Assembly: GCA_032988165.1 (NCBI GenBank)
Contig: JANTQF010000263.1
Location: forward strand, 1 to 48,684
Length of the DNA stretch: 48,684 nucleotides
Direction: 5' to 3'
Origin: Emmonsiellopsis sp. PD_33
Lineage: Eukaryota > Ascomycota > Eurotiomycetes > Onygenales > Ajellomycetaceae
Position 1 is the stretch's first letter; each line of letters begins with the position of its first letter. The notes beneath the pieces were generated by a model that saw nothing but the letters and a program-made list of their open reading frames with translations, did not search any database and had not been told where the DNA came from. This document shows, in pieces, positions 1-11,450 of the stretch. The translations under genes were made by a program, and so were the position numbers.

Positions 1-476
1 TGAGGGTGGTGTGGTTGGTGCGGGGGTGTGGTTGGGTGTGGTGTGTGGTTGGTGGTTGTTTTGTGTTTTTGTGGGGTGTTTGTTTTAGTGTTTTTGTTTT
101 TTTGTTTTTTTTATTTTGCCTGTCTATTGTGATAACTTTCCCTTAACCCTTGGGAATAAGGGAGAATTCTATCAGGAATCAATCATCTAAATGATGTTTC
201 TTTTTTGCATGACGAGGAATGGCATGATATAAATATCCCGTATCCCATCAGGTATATTTGCCCCATCCCTTTCCGTCTTATCTATCCCTCCAGTCTCCCA
301 TAGAAGGAAACCCGAGGAAAAGAATAAAAAAGCAACCACTAACAAAATGCCATTCCATATCGTAAACGTAAAAAGAAAACAAATCCACCCAAGTTGCTTT
401 GCCAGCAAAAATACCTACCCACATCTAAGCAGGAAAAGGAGGCGGGGGGGGGGAGAAAAATTTCAGAAAAAAACAA
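1..476. other. Window-edge flank, GT-rich low complexity
   Basis: Positions 1-120 are almost only G and T (runs of GGTGTGG and GTTTTT), with several G-triplets that could form a G-quadruplex. It is not a TTAGGG telomere array. The remainder is the likely 3' flank of the minus-strand dehydrogenase ending at 477, and includes a G10 run at 444-453. No ORF here looks like a gene. Confidence 0.6.
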
Positions 477-1527
477 TCACGGCAGAACATATCCGCCATC
501 GACGATGATATCAGTGCCGGTGGTGTAGCTCGCAGCCTCAGATGCAAGGTACAGGAACGCGCCGGAAAGTTCGTGAGCCTCGCCTTCGCGACCCATGGGG
601 ATCTTGGAACGCCAGACCTTCTTGGTGTCCTCCGAGGCGAAGCTGGAGATTTCGGTGGCGATATATCCAGGGGAAACAGAGTTGGCACGGGCGAATTGGA
701 CCCATTCGACGGCCAGGGATTTGCCTGTAGGGTAGTAAAAGGAGGACCGCGATCAGTAAATCCAGACAAGAACAAACGGAAATATATATACGATATTAAA
801 AGACGAAAGCTTAAGACGAGTAGAACTTACAGAGATGAATCACAGCGGCCTTAGCAGCATTGTAAGCAGCCTGAAGCTGGGGGAAATTGACGATATGTCC
901 GCTCATGGAAGCCGTAGCAATGAAGCTGCCGTAGGTGAAGTTCTCCAGCTTGTTGCCGTTGATATCGGTTCCCTGCTCCTTCTGGCGCTTCCAGTGGAGA
1001 GCAGCGGCGCGTGCGGTGTAGAAGGTCCCGTCAAGATCGGTGACTACGACCTTGCGGTAGTGGTCAAGGTCGCCGCCAGTCATGGGGCCTTGGGTCCATG
1101 GGATGCCGGAGTTGGCGACCACGATGTCCAGACGGCCGTTGAACTCCTTGACGACCTCGTCTGTTGCGTCTGTTACGGCTTGGGCGCTGGTGACATCTAC
1201 TTGGTATGCTCGGCCTGGGGTTAAGATTGTTAGCATATCAAGGATTGCCTGTGAACTGCCATGTCCAGACTTACATTTAACGCCATATTTCTTCTCAATA
1301 TCCGCGGCGCGCTCAAGGGCGGCTTTGTTGCTGTTGTACCAGATAGCGACATTGGCACCCGCTTCAGCATACGCCTGGGCAACAGCCAGACCAATGCCTG
1401 CTCCAGCTCCAGTGACAATGGCAGTCTTTCCTTTCAGTGAAAAAAGGGCGAGGATGCCAGCGCTCGCGGAGGGGGGAGTGGTGTTGTTGGCGCGGAAATA
1501 GCTTCCGTCGACGATCGGACCGTCCAT
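477..1527 (-). CDS. SDR-family dehydrogenase, sorbose reductase / mannitol dehydrogenase-like
   Basis: Three exons on the minus strand: 1275-1527, 831-1214 and 477-724, giving 294 aa. The introns (1215-1274 and 725-830) have GTAAGT donors and CAG acceptors. It is a classical short-chain dehydrogenase/reductase. The cofactor motif TGxxxGxG is at residues 39-46, an NSG in place of NAG at 119-121, the catalytic serine at about 187/189, and YxxxK at Tyr202/Lys206. The C-terminus ends in VDGGYVLP, as in fungal Sou1/NADP-mannitol dehydrogenase-type proteins (established knowledge of the family). Likely reaction: NADP(H)-dependent interconversion of a ketose and a polyol in the cytosol; the exact substrate is inference. 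The start is the first ATG in frame; the upstream extension has only a TTG. Intron 1 is 60 bp and free of in-frame stops, so retention would give a longer protein. Confidence 0.9.
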
Positions 1528-3544
1528 ATTTTTGGCTGTGGAGAGGGAGCTGAGCAAGGTAAGGTATCGAGGTTCTAACGAGAGATGATGTCAAATCCAA
1601 TGGGTAGCAGGGTGTTTTTTCTGGAGAATGGGAGGCGGGTTGTGGATGTTGATGGGCAGCGGGCGGGATGAGGGGCAGATGAAGTACACAGCAACTCCGG
1701 TGGCTCGGCGGGGGGCAACAGGCACAATTGCTAATTTGCTATGGTGATACAGGTGAAGCAGAGTCAGCCATAGATGCGGACCAACAAAAGAACCCTGGGG
1801 AGGGTTTTATGGGGAAACTCAAATCGCCAAATCAAAGTGCAATGCTACCAAACTATGCTACGGCTGGTGGGAGTTTACGGCGCAAATATCTGAATTTCGG
1901 ACGATTGAGGAGCAGACAGTCCCCCCAGCCTCTATAAATGCCTGCACCATCCCTGGAAGGACTCTTCCTATCCCTGCTTCATGCCTGCGGGAAGGAAGGG
2001 AATCTCTGCACACCCGTCCTGTCGTCGGCCACTCTTGGGTCCACGGCGATGCTCTGCTATGACGTAATGCCGCTACTGGCAGGGGTACCGTGGGACGATG
2101 CACGGTTTGCCAATGCGGTGACACGGTGGCTTCCGTCCAGGCACGTACCATGTGCTCCCCCTCGTCCATAACATCGCCGATAATGGCAGGGTAGAGCCTT
2201 GTGGCTTGTCAGCTGGCCGCTAGACAACTTTTCCTTCCACATACAGCATTCTCCCTCCATCGAATATCGACTTCAAGACGCATCTTCCCTTGTGGCGAAT
2301 CCATCGCCCCGCTGTGTGCGCGGATTGGCCTTGCGCTCGAACCCTGAAAACCCGACCGGACTGGAAAGTTCCGGAGGGGCACACAGCCTGGAATGAGGGG
2401 TTAAAAAAGCTCGCGGTTTTGTCCAGCAGTGGAGCACACAGACGGATTGTGATTCGATTATACCCGACGGCCGGCAAAATAGGTATCGACCCGTTATGGG
2501 GACCTGCTTGGCTGTGATGGAGAGGCTGGGTTGTGTCCAGAGGGGGTTGGCGTGACGTTCCAAGAAACCCTGCCTGTTTGTTTCACATTGAGTTGGGGGA
2601 ATGGCTTGCAATATGGGTGGATGGATGTCAGGAGGGGCTAGAAGAGACAGACATGGAGAATCGATCAATCGCTGTTGGATTGGTGCGTCAAGATTCTTCG
2701 AAGTCCAGCGGAAGTTGTCATGTTGATGAGAGGCTGAGATGGTGAGGTTGGATAGAGTTTCGCTTAATAAGTTTGGCATGCTTATGTAAGCATATAAATA
2801 GCGACGGCATCGATTTCAACTTCATCAACCTCGTCCCATGGCCGCAGCCAGCGGATACTCGTTTATGTACCGACAATCCAAGGCGCGCGGTCCTGTTAGG
2901 ATTTGCAGAATGGATGACTGCATTTCTATCACTTAGCCAACGGCTTTCCAGCTCTAATTGCGCCCGAACAAGCTTCGACAAGCAGGGCGGATCAAGGCAG
3001 TGATGCCCGGGCCTGCCATTGATATGCCGTCCACAACATAGATCCAGTTACCAGTCAATTGCCAGCAGACTACATCCTTGGGGCTGGCTTCATCCGCCAG
3101 ACTTTGAGTCCATATAGCCCATTGGGATTTCTAGTGCCTTTGTTCTGTTCAGTCACCATTACTAGATATGCTAGTAATGCAAGACTGTCATGCTTATTCC
3201 TTTCTCATTGTGTTTCAGAGACTGGCTTATGGCAGCTGTTCACTTAATATATCATTATACACTATTACCCAACTCCTGGGATAGTGAACCCCTATGCTTA
3301 TGCGGCATATGAACCGCATCGCCATCCTGACGCTGTGACAACCATCCTAGGGCTCACAATGAGAAACAAAAGATTCTCTCCTTTCCTCCATTCCTTTTTT
3401 CCATCCTTAACCACTCATCAATGCACCACCTCTCGTTCAAAGCTTGGTTTTATGTTCTGGTTCTGCATTTGGTTGATGTTACCAGCCCCCCTGTGCTTCG
3501 CGAACGAAAACCCCATCTTTACTACCCCCTGAACGCGAAACTCA
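1528..3544. other. 2-kb divergent intergenic region
   Basis: Shared upstream region of the dehydrogenase (-) and the membrane protein (+). I see no conserved protein. It contains a strong TATAAATA at 2793-2800 followed 45 nt later by a 32-codon ORF (2838-2936), and several short upstream ATGs near 3284-3544. Both are described separately. Confidence 0.6.
2793..2936 (+). other. TATA box plus short ORF (32 aa), possible small gene
   Basis: TATAAATA at 2793-2800 is followed by an A/C/T-rich leader and an ATG at 2838 in good context (CCC before, GCC after). The ORF runs to a TAG at 2934-2936. The layout resembles a fungal promoter and 5' leader. The peptide has no recognisable motif and may only be the first exon of something longer, or chance. 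Confidence 0.25.
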
Positions 3545-3645
3545 ATGGCTTCCCCAAGCGGCGTCGTAGTGATCTCAGTCACCACCGCGGTCACCGTTTT
3601 CGTGACTGTTTTGGTGGTGACGATCCTATGCCTCCGCTTCTGTAG
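3421..3645 (+). other. Upstream ORF overlapping the start of the membrane-protein gene
   Basis: A 74-codon ORF starts at 3421 and ends at 3645, in another frame and 100 nt inside the main CDS that starts at 3545. If the transcript includes 3421, ribosomes using this ATG would bypass the main start. A second upstream ORF, in the main frame, stops at 3530-3532, only 12 nt before the main ATG. Seen in sequence; any regulatory effect is inference because the transcription start is unknown. Confidence 0.35.
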
Positions 3646-6103
3646 GAAGCATCGCGCTCTTCTCCTCCCCCAAGACCAGCCTCATAGCTTGCCCCAGTAT
3701 TACTCTGATCATGGACCCCAAAGCATGTACCCTCGATCCCGCGGCCTATTTCAATCGACACTGGGTTTCCCGTATGGTGGCGCCAGGCAGTGGTCAGCCA
3801 TTGGCTCCACGGAAACTGTCCATCAACAGTTGTCACCTGGAATTCCAATCGCGCCGCCTCCTTGCCATACCGCTGATTCGCGATGTTCGCGTCTTTCAAC
3901 TCACTCAACGCGTAATTCGCGCCGTTTACAGAAGAGACCAAGCAGGGACATTGCCCTTCAGACCCTTCAGCCCGAATCCGCGTGTATCGAACCACAAGTC
4001 GTCGATAATCAAGATGTCTTTCCAGAAAATGCCGTGGAGCTTCGAGCTGATAACTCTCCCAAATCGAAACCCGCGGTGCGACAGGATGAAAGCATTTCTG
4101 CAGGGACGGGAATTCGTGTTGCTTCATGGCCTATGGGCCCAACGAAACGTTCATACCATGACCCCGATTCCATTACAGGGGACGATTTGATGCCCGACAC
4201 AGGCTTATCAAAAAGACGATCCGAAAGTATCATGAACCAAGCACCCGGATCCCCCCCAAAGCAACCGGTTCCCCCTTTACCTACCAATCGACCTCTCGGT
4301 ATACCTCGTCTAACTAGGCACGATTCCATGGTCATCTCAAACATGAGTCTGGATACCGTTGGTAGCTCCATTCTTGACTACCCTCTCAAAGAAAACGGGC
4401 ATGGTATGGTTGATCTAGAAGCAGCTAGACCGGAGCCTCTTCGAACCCATGAGCGGTACACGTCAGCTTATGGTTGGGGAACACCAGCTTCTGCAAATAC
4501 CAGACCATCTCGAATCCCGCAAATTGCATCTCCACGTCGGTACAACTCTACATCTGCGGGATCATGCAGGCCAGCTGGAGAGCTCGCCTCCCCACGGCGG
4601 AGCGCATCCATGCATGATCCAATAAAATCATCTCAAGCATGGGCCGTCCAATCACCACATAGCTCTCGTCCATCCTACGGTCCTCCCCCTGGGACGTCGC
4701 GCTCCTTGACGAGTGACCTACGGCGCCAATGCAATACCTACAGCCAACGACAACCACCTCCAGTATATGAGCTTAATTCATATTCCAGAACTGATCACAA
4801 CAATTCCCATGGCCATAGGCAAGGGGTGCCCAATGCGCTACAACCTATCTCCGAGAATGAACAGAACACGATGGTTCGACAGCAGAATCGGAACTCGAAT
4901 GGCAGTCCTTCCAAGAGAATCCATGCCTCCAGCTCCTCGCTTTCTTCAATCCCCACCAGAACATCCACCACAGGACAGAAAAAGGGGCACAAACGACAGA
5001 ACAGTGTTAGGATATCTATTGAGAGAACTGTCCCGACTGCCTTGTCGCCAACCATTGAAGTGCCGGAAGAGTCTTCACGTCCATCAACACCTCAACAAAA
5101 TACTACCACCACAAATCCCGTCTCTAAAATGGAAACAGCTTCTGAAGGTCCATCCGGCAATGTGAAGCCTAACAACCCCTTCGACAAGGAAAATAAACAC
5201 ACAACTGGTGAGCAGGGGCAAATCACTCCCACCCCTCTCCAACGTGGGTTAGGAATTACCGGAGGGGAAACCGGGACGTTTCAACGGATGACCAGACCCA
5301 AACCATCTCCAAATTCTCACCAAGAAATACCCAATATCCCCCGCCGTTCCTCACTTCGCCGCAACTCCATCAAAGAGAACACCCCACCCACTCGTTCTTC
5401 CAGCACGCCCCCTAACATCTGCTCATCTGGAATCGATAACAACCAAAGCTCCATGACCAACGACAAGCAACTAAGCTTTTACCACTCCATGAGCCCAACT
5501 AACACCGGACCGTACCGCGCCACTACATCATCGCCTGTCACTCCCACGCCAAGCAGCATCCATAGATCTCCAAGCTTGCAAAACTACACCAATATCATTG
5601 CGAAAATGGATAAGGAGAAAGACACAGACAACAGCTATAACGACGTCGATCCCGTCAAAAGCCCCACCGGCAACTCATCCTCCCCTTCCTCCTCACTCAT
5701 TACTACAGAGACAAGCACACTGAGCAGCCCTCCAGCAATACCTCGACCCCTACCCATGACGCCACAACCGTTGTCTATACCCCGCCCGCCAAAATTCCGC
5801 GCCGCACTTTCGACAATTAGATCTGTGTCCAACATTGCGGTTGAAGATGAGGATGAGTTGGCCACGGAGAGATATGGTGATGAGGGAAATAAAAACACAA
5901 ACGAGCCCGACAGCCCAGATTCCACTTCCACCATCACTCCCTCGCGGTACGAAATCGTTTCAAATGGGAAATACGAGGGTTCGTCGGTGTCGACGCCTTT
6001 GAGAACTGGGATGGTCATGGCAACGGGGCAGGAGCAGACTCCAACATCCCTCGTTCGGACTCCGGGGAGTATTTATGATCAGTTTGGGTTTTTGAAGGAG
6101 TGA
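3545..6103 (+). CDS. Single-pass membrane protein with long Ser/Thr/Pro-rich cytoplasmic tail, unknown function
   Basis: Single exon of 852 aa. The N-terminus is a very short leader (about six residues) followed by a hydrophobic segment at residues 7-29, rich in Val and Thr. A basic stop-transfer patch (RxCRKHR) comes next, predicting an N-out, C-in signal anchor. The remaining roughly 815 residues are low-complexity and rich in Ser, Pro, Thr and Arg, with many SPR/RSSS patches that look like phosphosites, and no folded domain I recognise. The last residues (SIYDQFGFLKE) look like a defined short motif after disordered sequence. It resembles the lineage-restricted membrane-anchored proteins found in Eurotiomycetes, but I cannot assign a function. 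The reading frame is long, open and consistent in codon use, so I trust it as a gene. Confidence 0.8.
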   Translation: MASPSGVVVISVTTAVTVFVTVLVVTILCLRFCRKHRALLLPQDQPHSLPQYYSDHGPQSMYPRSRGLFQSTLGFPYGGARQWSAIGSTETVHQQLSPGIPIAPPPCHTADSRCSRLSTHSTRNSRRLQKRPSRDIALQTLQPESACIEPQVVDNQDVFPENAVELRADNSPKSKPAVRQDESISAGTGIRVASWPMGPTKRSYHDPDSITGDDLMPDTGLSKRRSESIMNQAPGSPPKQPVPPLPTNRPLGIPRLTRHDSMVISNMSLDTVGSSILDYPLKENGHGMVDLEAARPEPLRTHERYTSAYGWGTPASANTRPSRIPQIASPRRYNSTSAGSCRPAGELASPRRSASMHDPIKSSQAWAVQSPHSSRPSYGPPPGTSRSLTSDLRRQCNTYSQRQPPPVYELNSYSRTDHNNSHGHRQGVPNALQPISENEQNTMVRQQNRNSNGSPSKRIHASSSSLSSIPTRTSTTGQKKGHKRQNSVRISIERTVPTALSPTIEVPEESSRPSTPQQNTTTTNPVSKMETASEGPSGNVKPNNPFDKENKHTTGEQGQITPTPLQRGLGITGGETGTFQRMTRPKPSPNSHQEIPNIPRRSSLRRNSIKENTPPTRSSSTPPNICSSGIDNNQSSMTNDKQLSFYHSMSPTNTGPYRATTSSPVTPTPSSIHRSPSLQNYTNIIAKMDKEKDTDNSYNDVDPVKSPTGNSSSPSSSLITTETSTLSSPPAIPRPLPMTPQPLSIPRPPKFRAALSTIRSVSNIAVEDEDELATERYGDEGNKNTNEPDSPDSTSTITPSRYEIVSNGKYEGSSVSTPLRTGMVMATGQEQTPTSLVRTPGSIYDQFGFLKE

Positions 6104-7029
6104 GTGGAAGAAATCGGAACTGGTGCGGTTGGAACAACGTTTATGTTCATTAGGGCTTGATAAGTATGATGCGAAGTTGCAGATGCTGTTGATGGTATTG
6201 GAGATTGGAGACGATTCGCCCTGTGGTATGGTTGATAACCTTTCTAGCTTCTCGTCGCAGTGTTTTCAATTGTGTTTAGGTACTTTTTTTCTTCGTCCTT
6301 CCTTTACTCTGCTTCCTTGTCCTGGTTGTCATTTGGTTGTTACCGTTTCTTTTCTGATTTCGTTGTGGACTTTGTGGTCACGCCGCTAATGATAATTTGA
6401 ACGAAGTTCCATTGGGACTATGAGGCTTTCTATTTGATCATGGTTATTGTAATTGATTGGTGCTTCTACTTCCTCTTCCTTTTTCGCCATTGGTTGCAAT
6501 AGGAAGGGTATATTACCCTCTGCGCTACTCCAGTCTTTGTTTTCTGTCTGTTTAGTTAGCTCTGGTATTTTCTTCATTTGCTTTCTATCCTTTCTTCTGC
6601 CGTTTAGGGATCATGTAACTACGTATCGTTTGCCCCCACCTTGTATGATTTTGATCCATCTCCGTCTTTGAGTACTGTTATGTTTGGAGTCTGTTGGCTC
6701 TCTTCCCTATCATGACAGCTCATGTTCGTTCGTGTGGTTTTACAAAGCAGCTGTTAGCTATGACTTAATTAATACTCAGTGGTGTATGTATGGTAGTTAG
6801 TCAGTTAGTTATTCAAGCAAAAAGACAAAAAAAAAAATACTTGTTTCAAATCTCCTTACAATATTACTCTCCCACTGAGATTTTGATTCGACACCAATAA
6901 CCACTTTTAATTCCGTACCAAATTACAGAATGCATAGAATAGATAGGCCGTTTAAGAGACGCCAGATCCAAGTAAAAACATGCATATATGCAATCACCCC
7001 AACCCCAACCCCCCCATAAAAAAATCCCC
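6104..7029. other. Convergent 3' flanks
   Basis: T-rich region between the stop of the membrane-protein gene and the stop of the minus-strand pICln gene. It is consistent with two long 3' UTRs. Short ORFs here have no protein-like character. An A-rich run lies at about 6826-6837. Confidence 0.5.
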
Positions 7030-8175
7030 TCAATCCGTCCTCCTCCACTTCGTCTCCTCACCCGTCCCCTCCCCCGCTTCCTCCCCACCCCGCTCCTCCC
7101 CCTCGCCATCCCGCTGCCTAACCGTGCCCGCCCCAGGCCCTAACCCTAACGACCCCTCCTCCTCCCCCTCCACACGCTCAGCCTTCCAATTCCCCTCCTC
7201 ATCAAAATACTCATGCATATTCTCAGCCGTAATCCACCCACCACTCCCCGGCATGGCCGGCGGCAGCCCCCCCGCATTATTACCGGGCAATATCAGCCCG
7301 TTCTGGAACAGCACGCTGCCATCCAGTTGCTGCACCTGTTCGTCCTGGTTGTCGTTTTCCTCGTCTCCGTCTCCGGTTTGGAGGTCCGGGTGCAGGTTCG
7401 AGCAGGCGGAGACGGCAGCGAAGAGTTCTTGGGTTGGTGATTGCGTGGGTTTGTTTTCTTCTGCTTCTCCGGGGATGGGGGTCGATTGTTCGGACTGCGG
7501 CTGGGGTTGGGGTGCGGGGGCTGGAGGGACGATTGTTAGGCATGTGCTGTCTTCTTCCATGTCTTCGTCTTCCTCGTTCTCATTACTGTCTGTTGCGAGC
7601 TGCATGTAGAGTCCCTGCACTTTGTTGTCATCTGTCGATGTAGATGGTGAATCGGGAAGTTGGAGACGCTGGATTGCGTGTAACGAGATCGATGGATATG
7701 GGACGGCGACTCCTGACTTTGCGGGTTGGGAGTAGAGGAGGAGGCGCCTGTGATTTCGGAGAAGTTGTTAGCTATCTGCTATAAGGTGGGATTTCGCAAT
7801 CTGCTTGCGCAGGAGCGCGTTGAGATGCTAGATAGTGATTATAGGCACTCGAATAAACTGGGAACGGGTGTCTTCATACTCAGACGTCACCCAGACATCC
7901 ACGCCATCTATCACAATCTCTTTGTCCTCATCCTCCGCAACCGTAGCAGTGATCGGGGCAGCTCCGTTTGAAGAGCCAGAGGCCGTCGCGCTAGGTTTTA
8001 ATCCTGCCAGCGCCGTGGATTTACTCAATTCTCTTTCCAAGATCACAATCTTGCATCGTTCGCTCAGATGGTGGAGGATCGGAGGGCCTGAGTAGAAGGA
8101 TGCGGGCGTGCGGGATTGGTGCTCCGCGAGCGGGACGAAAGAGGAGGCGTTTGGGGGGTCATGGAGGACTTCCAT
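7030..8175 (-). CDS. pICln-like methylosome subunit (Sm-protein chaperone)
   Basis: Two exons, 7880-8175 and 7030-7747, giving 337 aa. The 132-bp intron 7748-7879 has donor GTATGA, branch GCTAAC and acceptor CACAG. Splicing restores the run VWVTSERLLLYS, matching the PH-like core of pICln (CLNS1A), where a short beta-strand with TSE-R-L is conserved. Further matches are the N-terminal acidic/proline leader, the segment around SGVAVPYPSISLHAIQ, and a long Glu/Asp-rich C-terminal half with LxPxxxN and the EYFDEEGNW type motif. In other eukaryotes pICln holds Sm proteins for the PRMT5 methylosome during snRNP assembly (established). The start ATG precedes the conserved region closely. The C-terminal 60 residues are Gly/Glu/Arg low complexity. 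Family assignment is good; the fungal role is by homology. Confidence 0.85.
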
Positions 8176-8968
8176 GGTGATATGTGAGCTATATCCGGTT
8201 CAATTGATGAGGCAGAATATTGCTATGGGGTTGTTGGTGTGCGTTGGCAATGTTGGTTTGCTGTGATGGAAGCTTGAAGCTTCGATGAGGTGGAAATAAA
8301 CATATTGAGGCGGGGAGGCTCTTGGTGGCGGCAACTTAAAATCAGCCGCATGCCAGAAATATAAATATCGACATCACTCCTTTCTAACACAACAACAACA
8401 ACAACCAACATCCGTTGATTTGCATAGATTTAATCCTCGATAAAACTCATCTTGTTCCTTCTCTACTTGCTGGACTTGTATCCAACTACCTTCGTTTTGG
8501 CATCGCGTTACGCAAACGAGTTCTCCTTGTCTTCGCTGAGCCAGCTTGAACGCTTCCAAAGGCTCCTATCCGCGAGTAACGGAGTATCGTGGTTGATCTT
8601 CTCGTTCACTTAAGGCGGGGAGGGTTTACATCTTCGTGATAAACGCTATTTATACCCAGTTGGAAAACCCCAGCTGTCACCGTGACTCGTGGAGTCCGAG
8701 CAACAACCACGATGGCCCTAGGGAACCATGGCAAGATTGGAATCGTTGCCTTTTTTCAAACAGTTTTAATGCCTTATATTCTCTGGCCTCAATCTACGGG
8801 GAACATGTTTCCTTGAATCAACCTATTATTGCTTAGGAGGTGCGTGGGGTATATGTCTCGATTATCAGCACACTGTGGACTGCGACAACGAAAACAGAGT
8901 GAAACGATCAAACCAAGAATATTAGGGGGGTACGGGTTTCCGAATGTACAACTATTCTGCCACAATAT
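8176..8968. other. Intergenic region between pICln and peroxidase genes
   Basis: Upstream of the pICln start and downstream of the peroxidase stop. It contains a plus-strand TATA-like ATATAAATA near 8359 followed by a (CAA)5 repeat at 8390-8404, which looks like a fungal 5' leader, but no convincing ORF follows. One ACGGAGTA motif lies at 8579-8586. Confidence 0.5.
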
Positions 8969-9921
8969 TTATAGTGGGATGGCTCCAATCGTGCCTTCAA
9001 TGGGTTTTCCAGCCAAAATTTTGCCCAGGGTATTCTCCGTCAACATCAATAACTCTCCAACAAGATCACCTCCGGCGGCTATCAGTTTGAGCGTGAAGGC
9101 CAGAGTGGATGCCAAGCTCGTCGGGACTTCAGTGGGTCGCCATCCTTCCTTATAAGGGAGCCTCTCTTCCTCTAGTTTGTCTGTTAGATGCCATGAATGT
9201 TGGTTTCGAGACAAGCTCAGGCAGCTCACCGAAAAATATCCTGACCCAGTCCACACGAGGATTGCCAGTCTCAGGATCCCCAAATACACTCAAGTACTGC
9301 GCAGTTTCCGTATAACTGATGACGAGATTCTTCGCATTAAATGTGAATTCGGGATTTCGCTCCCTCTGGGTTTCGATGCGGTTGAGCCGCGCCTTTGCCG
9401 CAGCCGTGAAGTTCACCCTGTCGGCATCTCCAAAGAAGTCGACTACACTCTGCCAGATGTCTGAATCGAAGCTATGGTTGTCGCCGAAGTGAATATCATC
9501 TCTGGACAAGCTGGCATCATGCTCGATCAGGCCATCATGTTTGTTCAGATCGTCTAAATTGAAATATAGTCCAAGCGGGTCTTTTGAAGATAGAATTCCC
9601 ACTGTGCCGACAGGAATGGTCAGATCCGGACCAACGTTCAAACCCTCGGATATGCCTTTAATCAAGACCGGAAGGGTCATCTTCCTCCCGTCGCGAGGAA
9701 GGATTCCGTGATTTGCGAGACTGTTCAGGGCGGGACAAGGGCCCCGAACTGATAGCAAAATGTTAGCAGAAACAGGACGCAAAAAAAGAGGATAGAGAAC
9801 CCCTACGGTCTCCTGGTCCTGGTGGATGCCATTGATTAAAGTCCGCCGCGCCAGAGACCTGGCTGATACTCCCAAAACACGCGACAAGGGCGGCAATAAC
9901 AGAAGCTCGCGAGAATCCCAT
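8969..9921 (-). CDS. Secreted short heme-thiolate peroxidase (chloroperoxidase/peroxygenase family)
   Basis: Three exons on the minus strand: 9807-9921, 9230-9748 and 8969-9180, giving 281 aa. The introns are 58 bp (9749-9806) and 49 bp (9181-9229). The start at 9921 opens a clear signal peptide: MGFSRAS, then a hydrophobic core, then a VSGAA cleavage region. Next comes the typical W-x-PPGPGD segment. The PCP motif supplies the proximal heme cysteine (Cys43), followed by LANHGxLPRDG, and the EHD motif is at residues 114-116. The C-terminal exon restores ERLPYKEGWRP, characteristic of this family. These enzymes use H2O2 to halogenate or oxygenate small molecules, usually outside the cell (established); the substrate here is unknown. 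The short length and EHD motif place it in the short (family I) HTPs rather than the long EGD type. Confidence 0.92.
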
Positions 9922-11450
9922 TTTGCGAGTTCTTCTTCAATTCGAAATCCCAAACGGAATTTTAGTGATGCAATGGGCTTCATGCATCCTCAGGGGAAAC
10001 CCTTTTTTGATATAGTTTTCCTTACTGGCAATCCATAAACTAACTATCCCAAAACTTCATTTTTAGGCTACATCAAGGTGGGCTGCGCTGGAATAGCGGG
10101 GGCTACGCAGTTGATGGAAACATTGCACTTTTGACATGGTTAGATGAGCTGTGCTCAGGACGTTCTATCCACGCCACAAAATTTGTTTTTCTCAGATGAA
10201 CAGTTGATACGTTAAAACTGTCAATCAATAACTATCATATCCATGGAGGGCATCCGCATTATTTCAATTTATTTGTCGCCCGCACAACAAGCGGGGAATG
10301 AAATCCCAATCGTACTAGTAGGTTGGCCATCAGCGAACCATTTGCCCTCGCTAACATGTGTTGACGGCATGTTCATGATGTGACGGTTGCCTTTTGAACG
10401 AAGAAGCACACGAAAATACCTGACAGAGTTCATATTTCCCACCTCTTGGTGCCATTGGGGAACCGAATCCCTGGTCTGCTTGTGATGAGCCATGCAGATA
10501 AACCCATCGATCCGAATAACGAGTTGGCCGTCGAAAACGAGAAACACACTTGAATGGAGCAACCGAATAGGGAACTCGGAAATCAGGTTCCCTTTCGCCC
10601 AAGTTTTTTCTGAATAAGGCGGCAGAACATATCCCCCTTGACTCCAGCAGTCGGGACTCGGGCTGGCTGAAGCCAAGTGACTAGAGATCGCTGCTGATCA
10701 ATCGGACAGATGCACGAAGATGAAGAAGATTCCGGGGGTGTGTTGTGCAAATAAATAGGTCGGCGGCCGGAATGTAAATTTCCCATTCCTCGGCCATTGG
10801 GAACTTCGGGCTGCTTCGGCGTTCGTGACTCGACTATTCCACTCCAGCTCCTACTATGGTCGAAACTCTCAACTAGGGGATCTCTTCGCCAGCTCCGGCC
10901 CAAGCACCTCCCGCAGCTTCCACATCATGGCCGCTGTTGGGTGGGCAGATAATTCCGATTTGGTGCTTGGCGATTGGCCAGCCCTTCAATTTTCCGATTC
11001 TTTGTGATCTCCCGATCATCCTTTTTGGCTACTAGTAACTCGGAAATCCTGGGACGGCAGAGAAACAGACATTTAGTCGAAAACTTAAATCTTCACCTCT
11101 CATCAGAGAAGACCAACACTGTTGCCACGAATACCCCAGTGAAAAGGGCGAACATCTCTCACCGCTGTGGAGGGTGTGTTAGTATCGTTTGTGGTGCTGT
11201 AATGCCACTGGCCCAGCACATGAGTCCGCACTGTTGTTTTAGCTGGCGATCCCCTCCCGCCCAACCCATTTAGCTTTCTCCACGCAGCTATGGCGTTTGT
11301 ATCCGAAGTTCTACCGTTGGAAGGCACGGAGTAGATAAATACCTATTACCGGGAGCTCAACACCGAGAAACGCCATTGCTCTATTTTCTAAGCGATCCTA
11401 TTCACTTGGTTTCATTTCTCTTGTATCTCCCACCTTGACTGGAACTGCAA

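Noticed and set aside
1..120. Telomere at the window start
   Set aside because: No TTAGGG or CCCTAA array; the GT-rich sequence is irregular.
1938..2171. 77-codon plus-strand ORF just after a TATAAAT
   Set aside because: The TATA lies directly at the ATG, which leaves no room for a leader, and the peptide has no recognisable features.
6980..7609. 209-codon plus-strand Ser/Pro-rich ORF
   Set aside because: Antisense shadow of the acidic low-complexity half of the pICln gene.
10583..10676. Match GGATATGTTCTGCCG on the minus strand, like the C-terminal codons of the SDR gene at 477
   Set aside because: Only about 18 nt agree with one mismatch; the surrounding frame shows no SDR motifs, so a pseudogene copy is not supported.
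10269..10676. 135-codon minus-strand ORF
   Set aside because: No ATG-anchored conserved motif, no splice-supported extension, composition not protein-like.
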